64,000 bases of DNA from Microbacterium sp. SLBN-154 (lineage in GTDB: Bacteria; Actinomycetota; Actinomycetes; Actinomycetales; Microbacteriaceae). Positions 7,552 through 16,065 of the stretch are shown here, in pieces; position 1 is the stretch's first letter; every line of letters starts with the position of its first letter. A model generated the notes under the pieces. That model saw only the letters and a list, made by a program, of their open reading frames with translations. It was not told the DNA's origin and ran no database searches. The DNA lies in assembly GCF_006715565.1 (NCBI RefSeq), contig NZ_VFNL01000001.1, positions 434,001 through 498,000 on the forward strand, in the 5' to 3' direction. The position numbers and the translations under genes are program-made.

Positions 7552-9834
7552 ATGTCCACACTCACCGATCCCGCCGACGCAGCGGGCGTTTCGACTCGCT
7601 CCGCTCGCTCAACGACCGAAGCGGAGGGCGTTTCGACTCGCTCCGCTCGCTCAACGACCGAAGCGGAGGGCGTTTCGACTCGCTCCGCTCGCTCAACGAC
7701 CGAAGAGCCGCGCGCCCCGCGCGCCTTCGGCGCGGCCCAGCTCGCCCAGGCCCTTCCCGGGGCGCTGAAGAAGCTCAACCCCGCCGCACTGTGGCGGAAC
7801 CCCGTCATGTTCCTCGTGTGGGTCGGCGCCGCCCTCACCACCGTGATCGCGATCGCCGAGCCCTTCCTCGGCGGCGCGGGCGAGTCGGGCGGCACCCCCG
7901 TGCCCGCCGGATTCACCTGGGGCATCGCGGTGTGGCTCTGGCTCACCGTGATCTTCGCCAACCTCGCCGAATCGGTCGCCGAGGGACGGGGCAAGGCGCA
8001 GGCGGCGACCCTGCGGAAGACCCGCACCTCCACGATGGCGAACCGGGTGTCGGGCTACGACGCCGCCGGCGACCCGGCCGCCGAACGCGCGGCGACCGCG
8101 CCGGTCTCATCGGCCGACCTGACCCTCGGCGATGTCGTCGTGGTCTCGGCCGGTGAGCTGATCCCCGGCGACGGCGACATCGTGCACGGCATCGCCACCG
8201 TCGACGAGTCGGCGATCACCGGCGAGTCCGCCCCCGTCGTGCGCGAATCCGGCGGCGACCGCAGCGCCGTCACCGGCGGCACCCGCGTGCTGTCCGACCG
8301 CATCGTCGTGCGCATCACCTCCAAGCCCGGCGAGACGTTCGTCGACCGCATGATCGCCCTCGTCGAGGGAGCCAGCCGGCAGAAGACGCCTAACGAGATC
8401 GCGCTGAACATCCTCCTCGCGAGCCTGTCGATCGTCTTCGTCATCGTCGTGCTGACGCTGAACCCCATCGCCGACTACGCCGCCGCGCCCGCGAGCATCC
8501 CGGTGCTGATCGCCCTGCTGATCTGCCTCATCCCCACCACGATCGGTGCGCTGCTGTCGGCGATCGGCATCGCGGGGATGGACCGGCTCGTGCAGCGGAA
8601 CGTCCTGGCCATGTCGGGACGCGCCGTCGAGGCCGCGGGCGATGTCACCACGCTGCTCCTGGACAAGACCGGCACGATCACCTACGGCAATCGTCGTGCG
8701 AGCGCGTTCGTGCGGATGCCGGGGGTCGACCCCCGGCAGGTGGCCGAGGCGGCGGCGCTGTCGTCGCTGGCAGACCCCACCCCCGAGGGGACGTCGGTGG
8801 TCGAGCTCGCCGCCGCCGAGGGCGTCAGCGCCCGGATGCCCGCCGGAGCGGTCGCCGTGCCCTTCACCGCGCAGACCCGTATGAGCGGGCTCGACCTGCC
8901 CGACGGCACTCAGGTGCGCAAGGGAGCCGGGTCGGCGGTGCTCGCGTGGCTCGAGGCGGAGGGCGCGGCGGTGTCGACCCAGGTGCGCGCCCAGGTCATC
9001 AGCGAGACCGACGCGATCGCGTCGTCCGGCGGCACGCCGCTCGTCGTCGCGACGTTCGCCCCGGTCGAGCCCGCGCAGCCCGGCGAGCCGCGAGGGCGCA
9101 TCCTCGGCGTCATCCACCTCAAGGACATCGTCAAGGACGGCCTCCGCGAGCGGTTCGACGAACTGCGCGCGATGGGGATCCGCACCGTGATGATCACGGG
9201 CGACAACCCTCTCACCGCCAAGGCGATCGCCGCCGAGGCCGGGGTGGACGACTACCTCGCCGAGGCGACGCCGGAAGACAAGCTCGCCTTGATCCAGCGG
9301 GAGCAGGAGGGCGGGCGCCTGGTCGCGATGACAGGCGACGGCACTAACGACGCTCCGGCGCTGGCACATGCCGACGTCGGGGTGGCGATGAACACGGGGA
9401 CGTCGGCGGCGAAGGAGGCCGGCAACATGGTCGACCTCGACAGCGACCCGACGAAGCTCATCGACATCGTGCGGATCGGCAAGCAGCTGCTCATCACCCG
9501 CGGCGCCCTGACGACGTTCTCGCTCGCCAACGACATCGCGAAGTACTTCGCCATCATCCCCGCGATGTTCATGGGGATCTTCCCCGGGCTGGCCGCGCTG
9601 AACATCATGGGGCTGTCGTCGCCGGCGTCGGCGGTGACGAGCGCCATTATCTTCAACGCGATCGTCATCGTCTTCCTGATTCCGCTCGCGCTCCGCGGCG
9701 TCGCCTACCGTCCCGCCAGTGCCTCGCAGCTGCTGACGCGGAACCTGCTGATCTACGGGCTCGGCGGCGTCATCGCCCCGTTCATCGGCATCAAGCTCAT
9801 CGACATGGTCGTGAGCCTCATCCCGGGCTTCTGA
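7552..9834 (+). CDS. kdpB: Potassium-transporting ATPase subunit B, with an N-terminal repeat insertion
   Basis: This 760-residue P-type ATPase is the energising subunit of Kdp. The phosphorylation site DKTGT has its Asp at residue 371; the TGES-type actuator motif (DESAITGES) and the hinge [12 protein letters not shown] (from about residue 593) are intact. KdpB is usually close to 680-700 residues. The surplus lies at the N terminus, where a 14-residue unit ([14 protein letters not shown]) is repeated about three times before the normal [19 protein letters not shown] start. The insertion is in frame and does not touch catalytic parts. The ATG follows the kdpA stop by 2 nt. Confidence 0.96.
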   Translation: MSTLTDPADAAGVSTRSARSTTEAEGVSTRSARSTTEAEGVSTRSARSTTEEPRAPRAFGAAQLAQALPGALKKLNPAALWRNPVMFLVWVGAALTTVIAIAEPFLGGAGESGGTPVPAGFTWGIAVWLWLTVIFANLAESVAEGRGKAQAATLRKTRTSTMANRVSGYDAAGDPAAERAATAPVSSADLTLGDVVVVSAGELIPGDGDIVHGIATVDESAITGESAPVVRESGGDRSAVTGGTRVLSDRIVVRITSKPGETFVDRMIALVEGASRQKTPNEIALNILLASLSIVFVIVVLTLNPIADYAAAPASIPVLIALLICLIPTTIGALLSAIGIAGMDRLVQRNVLAMSGRAVEAAGDVTTLLLDKTGTITYGNRRASAFVRMPGVDPRQVAEAAALSSLADPTPEGTSVVELAAAEGVSARMPAGAVAVPFTAQTRMSGLDLPDGTQVRKGAGSAVLAWLEAEGAAVSTQVRAQVISETDAIASSGGTPLVVATFAPVEPAQPGEPRGRILGVIHLKDIVKDGLRERFDELRAMGIRTVMITGDNPLTAKAIAAEAGVDDYLAEATPEDKLALIQREQEGGRLVAMTGDGTNDAPALAHADVGVAMNTGTSAAKEAGNMVDLDSDPTKLIDIVRIGKQLLITRGALTTFSLANDIAKYFAIIPAMFMGIFPGLAALNIMGLSSPASAVTSAIIFNAIVIVFLIPLALRGVAYRPASASQLLTRNLLIYGLGGVIAPFIGIKLIDMVVSLIPGF
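7584..7704 (+). repeat. 42-bp tandem repeat, about three copies, inside kdpB
   Basis: Units begin at 7584, 7626 and 7668 with a period of exactly 42 bp and look identical where complete. The core CGACTCGCTCCGCTCGCTCA is the same kind of sequence I know as a dispersed intergenic repeat in Microbacteriaceae genomes. Here it is translated as 14-residue units. The period is a multiple of three, so copy-number change keeps the frame. Confidence 0.9.
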
Positions 9835-9871
9835 GCCCCCGCATTCTCGGCCCGAACAAGGAGTCCCCCTC

Positions 9872-10486
9872 ATGTCCGCCACCCGCACCACCCTTCGCAG
9901 CGTCGGCGTCGCCGTCCACGCGATGGTCGCCTTCACCGTCATCCTCGGTCTCGGCTATACCCTCCTCATCACCGGCATCGGCCAGCTGGCCCTCCCCTGG
10001 CAGGCGAACGGTTCCCTCGTTCAGGACGCGTCCGGAAACGTCGTGGGCTCGGCCCTCATCGGGCAGTCCTGGACGGATGCCGACGGCGAGGCCCTGCCGG
10101 AGTACTTCCAGTCCCGCCCCTCGGCGGCCGGTGACGGCTACGACGGCGGCGCCTCGAGCGGCTCGAACTGGGGTCCTGAGAACCCCGACCTCATCGCCGC
10201 GATCGAGGAGCGCAAGGCCGTCATCGCCGAGCGCGAGGGCGTCTCGCCCGACGACATCCCCGCCGACGCCGTCACCGCGTCGGCCTCGGGACTCGACCCG
10301 CACATCAGCCCCGCCTACGCGCTTCTCCAGGTGCCGCGCGTGGCGGAGGCCCGCAGCCTCGCCGAGCAGGACGTCCGCGACCTGGTGGAGTCTATGATCC
10401 AGTCCAGGGACCTCGGGATTCTCGGGGAACCGCGCGTCAACGTCCTGCAGCTGAACCTCGCGCTGGACGCCCGGAACCAGGACTGA
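9872..10486 (+). CDS. kdpC: Potassium-transporting ATPase subunit C
   Basis: The 204-residue protein has one N-terminal membrane span (about residues 15-38) and an outer domain, as for KdpC, the chaperone-like partner that raises K+ affinity of the pump. Family marks are YFQSRPSAAGDGYDGG, SSGSNWGPENPDL and the later ASASGLDPHISPAYALLQ. A ribosome binding site AAGGAG lies 8-10 nt upstream. It follows kdpB by 37 nt in the same operon. Confidence 0.96.
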   Translation: MSATRTTLRSVGVAVHAMVAFTVILGLGYTLLITGIGQLALPWQANGSLVQDASGNVVGSALIGQSWTDADGEALPEYFQSRPSAAGDGYDGGASSGSNWGPENPDLIAAIEERKAVIAEREGVSPDDIPADAVTASASGLDPHISPAYALLQVPRVAEARSLAEQDVRDLVESMIQSRDLGILGEPRVNVLQLNLALDARNQD

Positions 10487-10514
10487 CGCCGCAGAGACAG
10501 AAGGACCACCCATC

Positions 10515-10565
10515 ATGCCCGCCGCCCGCGCCCACCGCATCACCCTCGCCGGGGTGAGACGGTGA
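10515..10565 (+). CDS. Possible 16-codon leader ORF overlapping kdpD
   Basis: An ATG with an AAGGA sequence upstream opens a 16-residue arginine-rich frame (MPAARAHRITLAGVRR). Its TGA overlaps the GTG of kdpD as GTGA. The kdpD start has no good ribosome binding site of its own, so this short ORF could deliver ribosomes to kdpD by re-initiation. It is not recognised as a known peptide and may be chance. Confidence 0.4.
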   Translation: MPAARAHRITLAGVRR

Positions 10566-13090
10566 AGCGCGGGCGGCTGCGCGTGCTGCTGGGAGCGGCA
10601 CCGGGCGTCGGCAAGACCTACGAGATGCTCGAAGAGGGCCGGCGGCTGGCGGGAGAGGGGCGCGACGTCGTCGTCGCGATCGTCGAGACCCACGGCCGCG
10701 CCGCGACGGCCGCGCAGATCGAGGGTCTGGAGGTCATGCCGCGCCGCGTCGTGGAACATCGCGGGGTCGAGCTGACCGAACTCGACCTCGACGGGGTGCT
10801 GGCGCGACGCCCCGAGATCGCGCTCGTCGACGAGCTCGCCCACACCAACGCGCCGGGATCCCCGCACGACAAGCGGTGGAAAGACGTCGAGGCCCTCCGC
10901 GACGCGGGGATCGACGTGATCACCACCGTCAACGTGCAGCACATCGAGTCGATGAACGGGGTGGTCGAACAGATCACCGGCATCCCGCAGCGCGAGACCG
11001 TGCCCGATGCGGTCGTGCGCGGCGCCGACCAGATCGAGGTGGTCGACCTCGCCCCCCAGTCGCTGCGCGACCGGCTCTCGTCAGGACAGGTCTACCCCGC
11101 CGAACGCATCGACGCGGCGCTGTCGAACTACTTCCGCCTGGGCAACCTCACGGCGCTGCGCGAACTCGCCCTGCTGTGGCTGGCCGACGAGGTCGACAGC
11201 GCCCTGAAGTCCTACCGGGCCGAGCACGGCATCGAGGGCACCTGGCAGGCCCGCGAGCGTGTCGTCGTGGCCCTCACCGGCGGACCCGAGGGCGAGACGC
11301 TGCTGCGTCGCGGCGCGCGGATCGCCGCCCGTTCGGCCGGCGGCGAGCTGCTCGCGGTGCACGTGTCCAGCCAGGACGGGCTCCGCACCTCGAGCCCGGC
11401 CGCGCTCGCCCAGCAGCGCGCCCTCGTCGAGTCGCTTGGGGGCACCTACCACCAGGTCGTCGGCGATGACATCCCGCGCGCCCTGGTGGACTTCGCGCGC
11501 TCGGTCAACGCCTCGCAGCTCGTCATCGGTGTCAGCCGTCGCGGCCGGCTCGCCGCGGCGGTGACCGGCCCGGGTATCGGCGCGACCGTGATCCGGGAAT
11601 CCGGCGATATCGACGTGCACATCGTCACGCACGCCGCCGCCGGAGGCCGTTTCGCCCTCCCCCGGGTAAGGGGCGGAGCCCTGAGCGTCAAGCGACGGGT
11701 GCTGGGGTTCGTGACTGCACTGTTCGGCGGTCCGCTCCTGTCGGTGTTGCTGCTCACCTTCCGCAGCGACGAGTCGATCACCTCCGACGTGCTGTCGTAT
11801 CAGCTGCTCGTCGTGATCGTCGCGCTCATCGGCGGCATCTGGCCGGCGCTGTTCGCCGCCGTGCTCTCGGGATTGACCCTCGACTTCCTCTTCGTCGAGC
11901 CGCTCTACAACGTCACGATCTCCGACCCGCTTCACGCCCTGGCGCTCGGACTCTACGTCGTGATCGCGATCCTCGTCAGCTACATCGTCGACCAAGCCGC
12001 GCGGGCAGCGCGGGTCGCCCGCCGCGCGGCAGCCGAATCGGAGCTCCTCGCGACGGTCGCCGGCAGCGTCCTGCGCGGAGAAAGCGCCATTCCCGCGCTC
12101 GTCACCCGCACCCGTGAGGCCCTCGGCCTCGCCGGGGTGCGCCTCGAAGCTGCCGACGGCACGACGATCGCCACGGACGGCGAGCCCGTGCGCGGCGACG
12201 ACTACGTCACGATGGACGTCGGCCGCGGTCCCGACGGCGAGCCCCGGGGCCGATTGGAGCTGCACGGCACGCTGGGGGCGCGCGAACGGCGACTGCTCGA
12301 CGCGATCGTCGCCCAGCTCGCCGCCGCCCTCGAGCACACCGACCTCACCGCGACCGCGCGAGCGGCCGGTGCCCTGGCCGAAGCCGACCAGGTGCGCTCG
12401 GCCCTGCTGTCCGCCGTCAGCCACGACCTCCGCCGCCCCCTCGCCGCCGCGCTCGCGGCGATCGGAGGCCTCCGCGCCGCAGGCGATCAGCTGAGCGCCG
12501 AAGACCGGCGAGAACTTCTCGAGACCGCCGACGAGAGCCTGTCCACCCTGGCGCAGCTCGTCACCGATCTGCTCGACGTCAGCCGCGTGCAGGCGGGTGT
12601 GCTCGCCGTGTCGCTGACACCCGTCGATGCGGCCGGCGCCGTGCTCTCAGCCCTCGACGAGCTCGACCTCGGGCCGGGCGATGTCGAACTCGGGCTCGAC
12701 GCCGACCTTCCCGCACTCACCGCCGACCCCGTCCTGCTGCAACGGGTGCTGGTGAACGTGCTCGCCAACGCCCGGCGGCACAGTCCCGAGGGTGCACGCG
12801 TGCTCGTCACCACGAGCCGGCTCGGGCAGTATGCCGAGATCCGGATCATCGACCGCGGACCAGGTGTGAGCGCCGAGCGTCGAGAGGACATGTTCGCGCC
12901 CTTCCAGCGGCTCGGCGACGTCGACAACACCACGGGGCTCGGCCTCGGGTTGGCCCTGTCGAAGGGCTTCACGGAAGGGATGGGCGGTGCGCTCACGCCC
13001 GAGAACACGCCGGGCGGCGGGCTCACCATGGTGATCTCACTCCCGCTTGCGGCCGTCACCCCGGTCCCTGCCGGAGGCGGGCGCCCATGA
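10562..13090 (+). CDS. kdpD: Sensor histidine kinase KdpD
   Basis: The 842-residue membrane kinase senses K+ limitation and phosphorylates KdpE. The N-terminal KdpD domain carries a Walker A GAAPGVGKT (residues 11-19) and the DELAHTNAPGS block; a UspA-like domain follows (about 225-365), then four close membrane spans, a GAF-like part, and a HisKA/HATPase core with the phospho-acceptor in SHDLRRPL (His 621). ATP-lid motifs NxLANARRHSP and GLGLGLALS are present. The usual HDLRTPL is HDLRRPL here. Its last bases overlap kdpE (ATGA). The GTG start gives the expected KRGRLRVLLGAAPG beginning. Confidence 0.95.
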   Translation: MKRGRLRVLLGAAPGVGKTYEMLEEGRRLAGEGRDVVVAIVETHGRAATAAQIEGLEVMPRRVVEHRGVELTELDLDGVLARRPEIALVDELAHTNAPGSPHDKRWKDVEALRDAGIDVITTVNVQHIESMNGVVEQITGIPQRETVPDAVVRGADQIEVVDLAPQSLRDRLSSGQVYPAERIDAALSNYFRLGNLTALRELALLWLADEVDSALKSYRAEHGIEGTWQARERVVVALTGGPEGETLLRRGARIAARSAGGELLAVHVSSQDGLRTSSPAALAQQRALVESLGGTYHQVVGDDIPRALVDFARSVNASQLVIGVSRRGRLAAAVTGPGIGATVIRESGDIDVHIVTHAAAGGRFALPRVRGGALSVKRRVLGFVTALFGGPLLSVLLLTFRSDESITSDVLSYQLLVVIVALIGGIWPALFAAVLSGLTLDFLFVEPLYNVTISDPLHALALGLYVVIAILVSYIVDQAARAARVARRAAAESELLATVAGSVLRGESAIPALVTRTREALGLAGVRLEAADGTTIATDGEPVRGDDYVTMDVGRGPDGEPRGRLELHGTLGARERRLLDAIVAQLAAALEHTDLTATARAAGALAEADQVRSALLSAVSHDLRRPLAAALAAIGGLRAAGDQLSAEDRRELLETADESLSTLAQLVTDLLDVSRVQAGVLAVSLTPVDAAGAVLSALDELDLGPGDVELGLDADLPALTADPVLLQRVLVNVLANARRHSPEGARVLVTTSRLGQYAEIRIIDRGPGVSAERREDMFAPFQRLGDVDNTTGLGLGLALSKGFTEGMGGALTPENTPGGGLTMVISLPLAAVTPVPAGGGRP

Positions 13091-13767
13091 AGATCCTCCT
13101 CGCCGACGACGATCCGCAGCTCGTCCGGGCGCTGCGTATCACGCTCGCAGCCCACGGGTACGACGTCGTCGCCGCCCCCGACGGGGCCGCCGCCGTCACC
13201 CTCGCCGCCCAGTCGCATCCCGACATCGTCCTCCTGGATCTCGGGATGCCGCGGCTCGACGGCATGCAGGTGATCGAGGCCCTGCGCGGCTGGACGAGCG
13301 CGCCCATCATCGTGGTGTCGGGGCGCACCGGATCGGCTGACAAGGTCGACGCGCTCGACGCGGGCGCCGACGACTACGTCACCAAGCCCTTCCAGATCGA
13401 TGAGCTCCTCGCGCGGCTGCGCGCCCTCTCCCGCCGGCGCGGCGGCGCGGCCTCCGAGCCGCTCGTGTCCTTCGGCGACGTCACCGTCGACCTCTCCGCG
13501 CGGGCCGTGACCCGCAACGGCGACCGGGTGCACCTCACCCCCACCGAATGGCGGATGCTCGAGTTCCTGGCACGAAACCCCGGCGCCCTCGTCACCCGTC
13601 AGACCCTGTTGAAGGAGATCTGGGCGAGCGAGAACGTGCAGGACTCGGGGTACCTGCGGCTGTACATGTCGCAGTTGCGCAGGAAGCTCGAGCCCGACCC
13701 TTCGCATCCGGTGCACCTGATCACCGAGTCGGGGATGGGCTACCGGCTGGTGATGGATCCCGCCTGA
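13087..13767 (+). CDS. kdpE: Response regulator KdpE
   Basis: This 226-residue OmpR-type response regulator has a receiver domain with the acidic pair DDD near residue 7, phospho-acceptor Asp 51 in LLDLGMPR, Lys in KPF, and a winged-helix DNA-binding domain ending with the family signature YLRLYMSQLRRKLE and GMGYRL. It activates kdp transcription after phosphorylation by KdpD. The ATG overlaps the kdpD stop by 4 nt. Its 3' end overlaps the convergent DUF389 gene by 28 bp. Confidence 0.95.
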   Translation: MKILLADDDPQLVRALRITLAAHGYDVVAAPDGAAAVTLAAQSHPDIVLLDLGMPRLDGMQVIEALRGWTSAPIIVVSGRTGSADKVDALDAGADDYVTKPFQIDELLARLRALSRRRGGAASEPLVSFGDVTVDLSARAVTRNGDRVHLTPTEWRMLEFLARNPGALVTRQTLLKEIWASENVQDSGYLRLYMSQLRRKLEPDPSHPVHLITESGMGYRLVMDPA

Positions 13768-14723
13768 TGCCCGCCGGCGCGCGCCATCCGACGGGACTCC
13801 ACCCGGCGGGAGATGGCCCGGCCGGCGTGCAGCTGCACGAAGAGTGTCACCGTTCCCGCCAGGAGGAGCCCGGCGAGATTCAGCGCGAGCTGCACCAGCG
13901 CCGCGCCGGCCTCAGCCCACGCCCCTACCGCGAGGGTCAGTCCGATCGTGCCGACCGCGGGCACGGTCGTGATGGAGATGAAGACCCCGACGAGCGCCGA
14001 CGACTTCGACGTCGTCGATGAAAGCACCCCGGCGATGCCCGCAAGCACGGCGATCACGAAGGACCATGCGTCGGGACTGACGATGAACTGCGTCGCCTCG
14101 CCGGTCGTCGCCTGCTCGTACGTGAAGATGCCGAGGGCGTAGAGGAGGGCCCACACCCCCCACGCGATCAGGGCGCACACCGCGAAGCCGCCGAAGAGCG
14201 TGACCGACGCCGGCCCGATGATTCCCCGACGGCGGCGCACCGCCGCGTAGCAGATTGCGGCGATCGGAGCGAACTCCGGCCCCACCACCATCGCGCCGAT
14301 GATGAGGATCGGCTGGTCCAAGAGCCGCCCGATCCCAGCGATCAGCGTCGCCAGCAGCAGGAACGCGAAGAAGCTCCAGGACGGACGGGCGTCCTCGGTG
14401 GCGCGGCTTGCCAGCTGAGCCCACAGGACGCCGTCGGAGGGATGACCCGGTGCGGCGCGTTCGGCCGCGTGTGCGGCATCCGACACCACCGTCAGAGGCT
14501 CGCTCACGACGATCGCGCCGCGCTCGGGCACTCCGGCGTGCCGGAGCAGCCGAACGATGTTGTTGACGTCCTCTCGTGCGACATCGAAGAGCAGCAGGTC
14601 ACCGTTGCCCGTGTCGGAGACGCCGGGCACGACGACGAGATCGATGACGGTGGGCTGCGCCCGCAGCTGCGGCGCGAGCTCGCGGGCGAGCGCCGACGGC
14701 GCGGTCACGCGGATGGTGAGCAT
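13740..14723 (-). CDS. DUF389 domain-containing membrane protein
   Basis: This protein has 327 residues. A soluble N-terminal ~100 residues precedes about six membrane segments with the DUF389 marks PILIIGAMVVGPEFAPIAAI and VGVFISITTVPAVG. The function of the family is not established. On the minus strand an AGGAT-like box sits 6 nt before the ATG, suggesting another leaderless start. The 3' end runs 28 bp into kdpE from the opposite strand, a small convergent overlap. It is divergent from the DUF6611-like gene after it. Confidence 0.85.
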   Translation of the reverse strand: MLTIRVTAPSALARELAPQLRAQPTVIDLVVVPGVSDTGNGDLLLFDVAREDVNNIVRLLRHAGVPERGAIVVSEPLTVVSDAAHAAERAAPGHPSDGVLWAQLASRATEDARPSWSFFAFLLLATLIAGIGRLLDQPILIIGAMVVGPEFAPIAAICYAAVRRRRGIIGPASVTLFGGFAVCALIAWGVWALLYALGIFTYEQATTGEATQFIVSPDAWSFVIAVLAGIAGVLSSTTSKSSALVGVFISITTVPAVGTIGLTLAVGAWAEAGAALVQLALNLAGLLLAGTVTLFVQLHAGRAISRRVESRRMARAGGHQAGSITSR

Positions 14724-14835
14724 GGTGCCATCCTGCCCGGCAGGGGCGTCAGGAAGTCGTGAGGATCACGTCGCGTCGCGTAGGCGATCCGTCGAGACCG
14801 GATACCCCCGGGCGGGCGGTGCCGAGGATCATCTC

Positions 14836-15387
14836 ATGCGTCCTCTCCCCACCGCTCCCGGCTCGCGCCCACTGCGTGGCAGCTGGGGGTTTCTCGAAAC
14901 GACGGTCGCCCGCTACGGCGAGATGCGCGTGCGCCTGGTGATCCTTCCCCCTGAGACCACCGACCTCGAACGGCGCCTGTGGGTACTGATGCGGCTCTGG
15001 CCCTTCGTCGGACTGGTCGTGGGGGTCGTGGCGGGCCTGCTGCTGTCCGACGTCCTGGGAACGGCCGCGACGGTGATCCTCGCCGCGGTGGTGTGGCTGG
15101 CGCCCGCCATCGCCCTCTGGGTGGTGATGGGGCCGTTCCTCGGCCGCATCCGCGAGGAATGGGTGACCTGCGCGATCGGATGCGAGGACTCCGACCTGCG
15201 TCGGCGCGAACTGAACCGCGTGGCCCGCGCGCTGTCGTACGCGGAGGAGTCCTGGCGGACGGGCCGCCGCTCGCGCGGCGACTTCGAGGCGTCCTGGTCG
15301 GGCGCATGGGACCGGTTCGCCCCCCGGGTGTCCGAGTACGAGCCTGGCTCCGACGAGGGGAGGGTCGCCGCGTCGGGCGGGTTCTAG
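14836..15387 (+). CDS. Small two-span membrane protein (DUF6611-like)
   Basis: A 183-residue protein with a soluble start containing GSWGFLETTVARYGEMRVRLV, two adjacent hydrophobic segments (about 55-100) and a charged C-terminal helix region. It resembles actinobacterial proteins that I associate with DUF6611, function unknown. GAGGAT lies 6 nt before the ATG, in line with the other short-leader promoters here. Its TAG stop merges with the hairpin leader of the MarC gene. The family label is tentative; the ORF itself is secure from codon bias and spacing. Confidence 0.7.
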   Translation: MRPLPTAPGSRPLRGSWGFLETTVARYGEMRVRLVILPPETTDLERRLWVLMRLWPFVGLVVGVVAGLLLSDVLGTAATVILAAVVWLAPAIALWVVMGPFLGRIREEWVTCAIGCEDSDLRRRELNRVARALSYAEESWRTGRRSRGDFEASWSGAWDRFAPRVSEYEPGSDEGRVAASGGF

Positions 15388-15412
15388 GATGAGGGCGCCC
15401 CCGTCCTCATCC
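15387..15412 (+). promoter_or_regulatory. Leader hairpin before the MarC gene
   Basis: GGATGAGG (15387-15394) and CCTCATCC (15405-15412) form a perfect 8-bp stem just before a GGAG ribosome binding site. It may act as a weak terminator for the upstream gene or a leader structure for the next; there is no U tract. Confidence 0.4.
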
Positions 15413-15421
15413 CGGAGCCGC

Positions 15422-16054
15422 ATGGACACCGCGATCGCCGCCCCCACCCTGATCACGAGCGCCGTGGCGCTGTTCACCATCTGCAACCCGATCGGCACCC
15501 TGCCGGTCTTCCTGCAGGTGACCGACGGCCGAACGCCCGCGCAGCAGCGCCGGATCGGGCTTCTCGTCGGGCTCGCGGTCATCGTGATCCTCGCCGTGTC
15601 GCTCCTGGCCGGCACCTGGGTGCTGCAGGTCTTCGGCATCGACATCACCGCGTTCAAGATCGCTGGCAACCTGCTCGTCGCCGCGATCGGATGGGCGATG
15701 CTCCTCGCCCGGCCGAGCCCGGTCGCCACCAACGATCCCGCCGGGTCGCCGGTCGTCGTGCCGCTCGCCATCCCGGTCATCGCCGGGCCGGGGGCGATCG
15801 CTCTCGCCATCACCTTCGCCCACTCCTACACCTCGGTGATCGACTACGTCGCAGGACTCGGCATCGTGGTCGTCGTCGGGCTCATCTGCTCGGTGGTGCT
15901 CTACTTCGGCCCGTTCGTCGCGAAGCTCCTCGGCCCCGCCGGCATGAACGTGCTCACCCGGATCTTCGGGTTGCTCCTCCTCGCGATCGCGGTGCAGTCG
16001 ATCGTGACCTCGCTCGGCGAGGCCCTGCCGGGGCTGACCTCGACCGCGTCCTGA
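15422..16054 (+). CDS. MarC family membrane protein
   Basis: A six-span membrane protein of 210 residues. The first span carries the MarC-family pattern AVALFTICNPIGTLPVFLQVT and the middle has AIPVIAGPGAIALAITFA. MarC/UPF0056 proteins have no settled function despite the name. The ATG at 15422 is preferred over one at 15389 because GGAG sits 7 nt before it and the alignment starts here. Neighbours are unrelated in function. Confidence 0.9.
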   Translation: MDTAIAAPTLITSAVALFTICNPIGTLPVFLQVTDGRTPAQQRRIGLLVGLAVIVILAVSLLAGTWVLQVFGIDITAFKIAGNLLVAAIGWAMLLARPSPVATNDPAGSPVVVPLAIPVIAGPGAIALAITFAHSYTSVIDYVAGLGIVVVVGLICSVVLYFGPFVAKLLGPAGMNVLTRIFGLLLLAIAVQSIVTSLGEALPGLTSTAS

Positions 16055-16065
16055 CCGCGACCGGG

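Noticed and set aside
5828..7561. Long minus-strand open frame (577 codons) opposite kdpA
   Set aside because: It is a shadow of strong codon bias in kdpA: the product is mostly Arg, Glu, Asp and Gly with no domain, while the other strand encodes a complete KdpA.
7584..7704. CRISPR-like array in kdpB
   Set aside because: The units are directly adjacent with no spacers and are translated in frame.
8107..9942. Long minus-strand open frame (611 codons) opposite kdpB
   Set aside because: Same codon-bias shadow; no motifs, no promoter, and kdpB motifs are intact on the plus strand.
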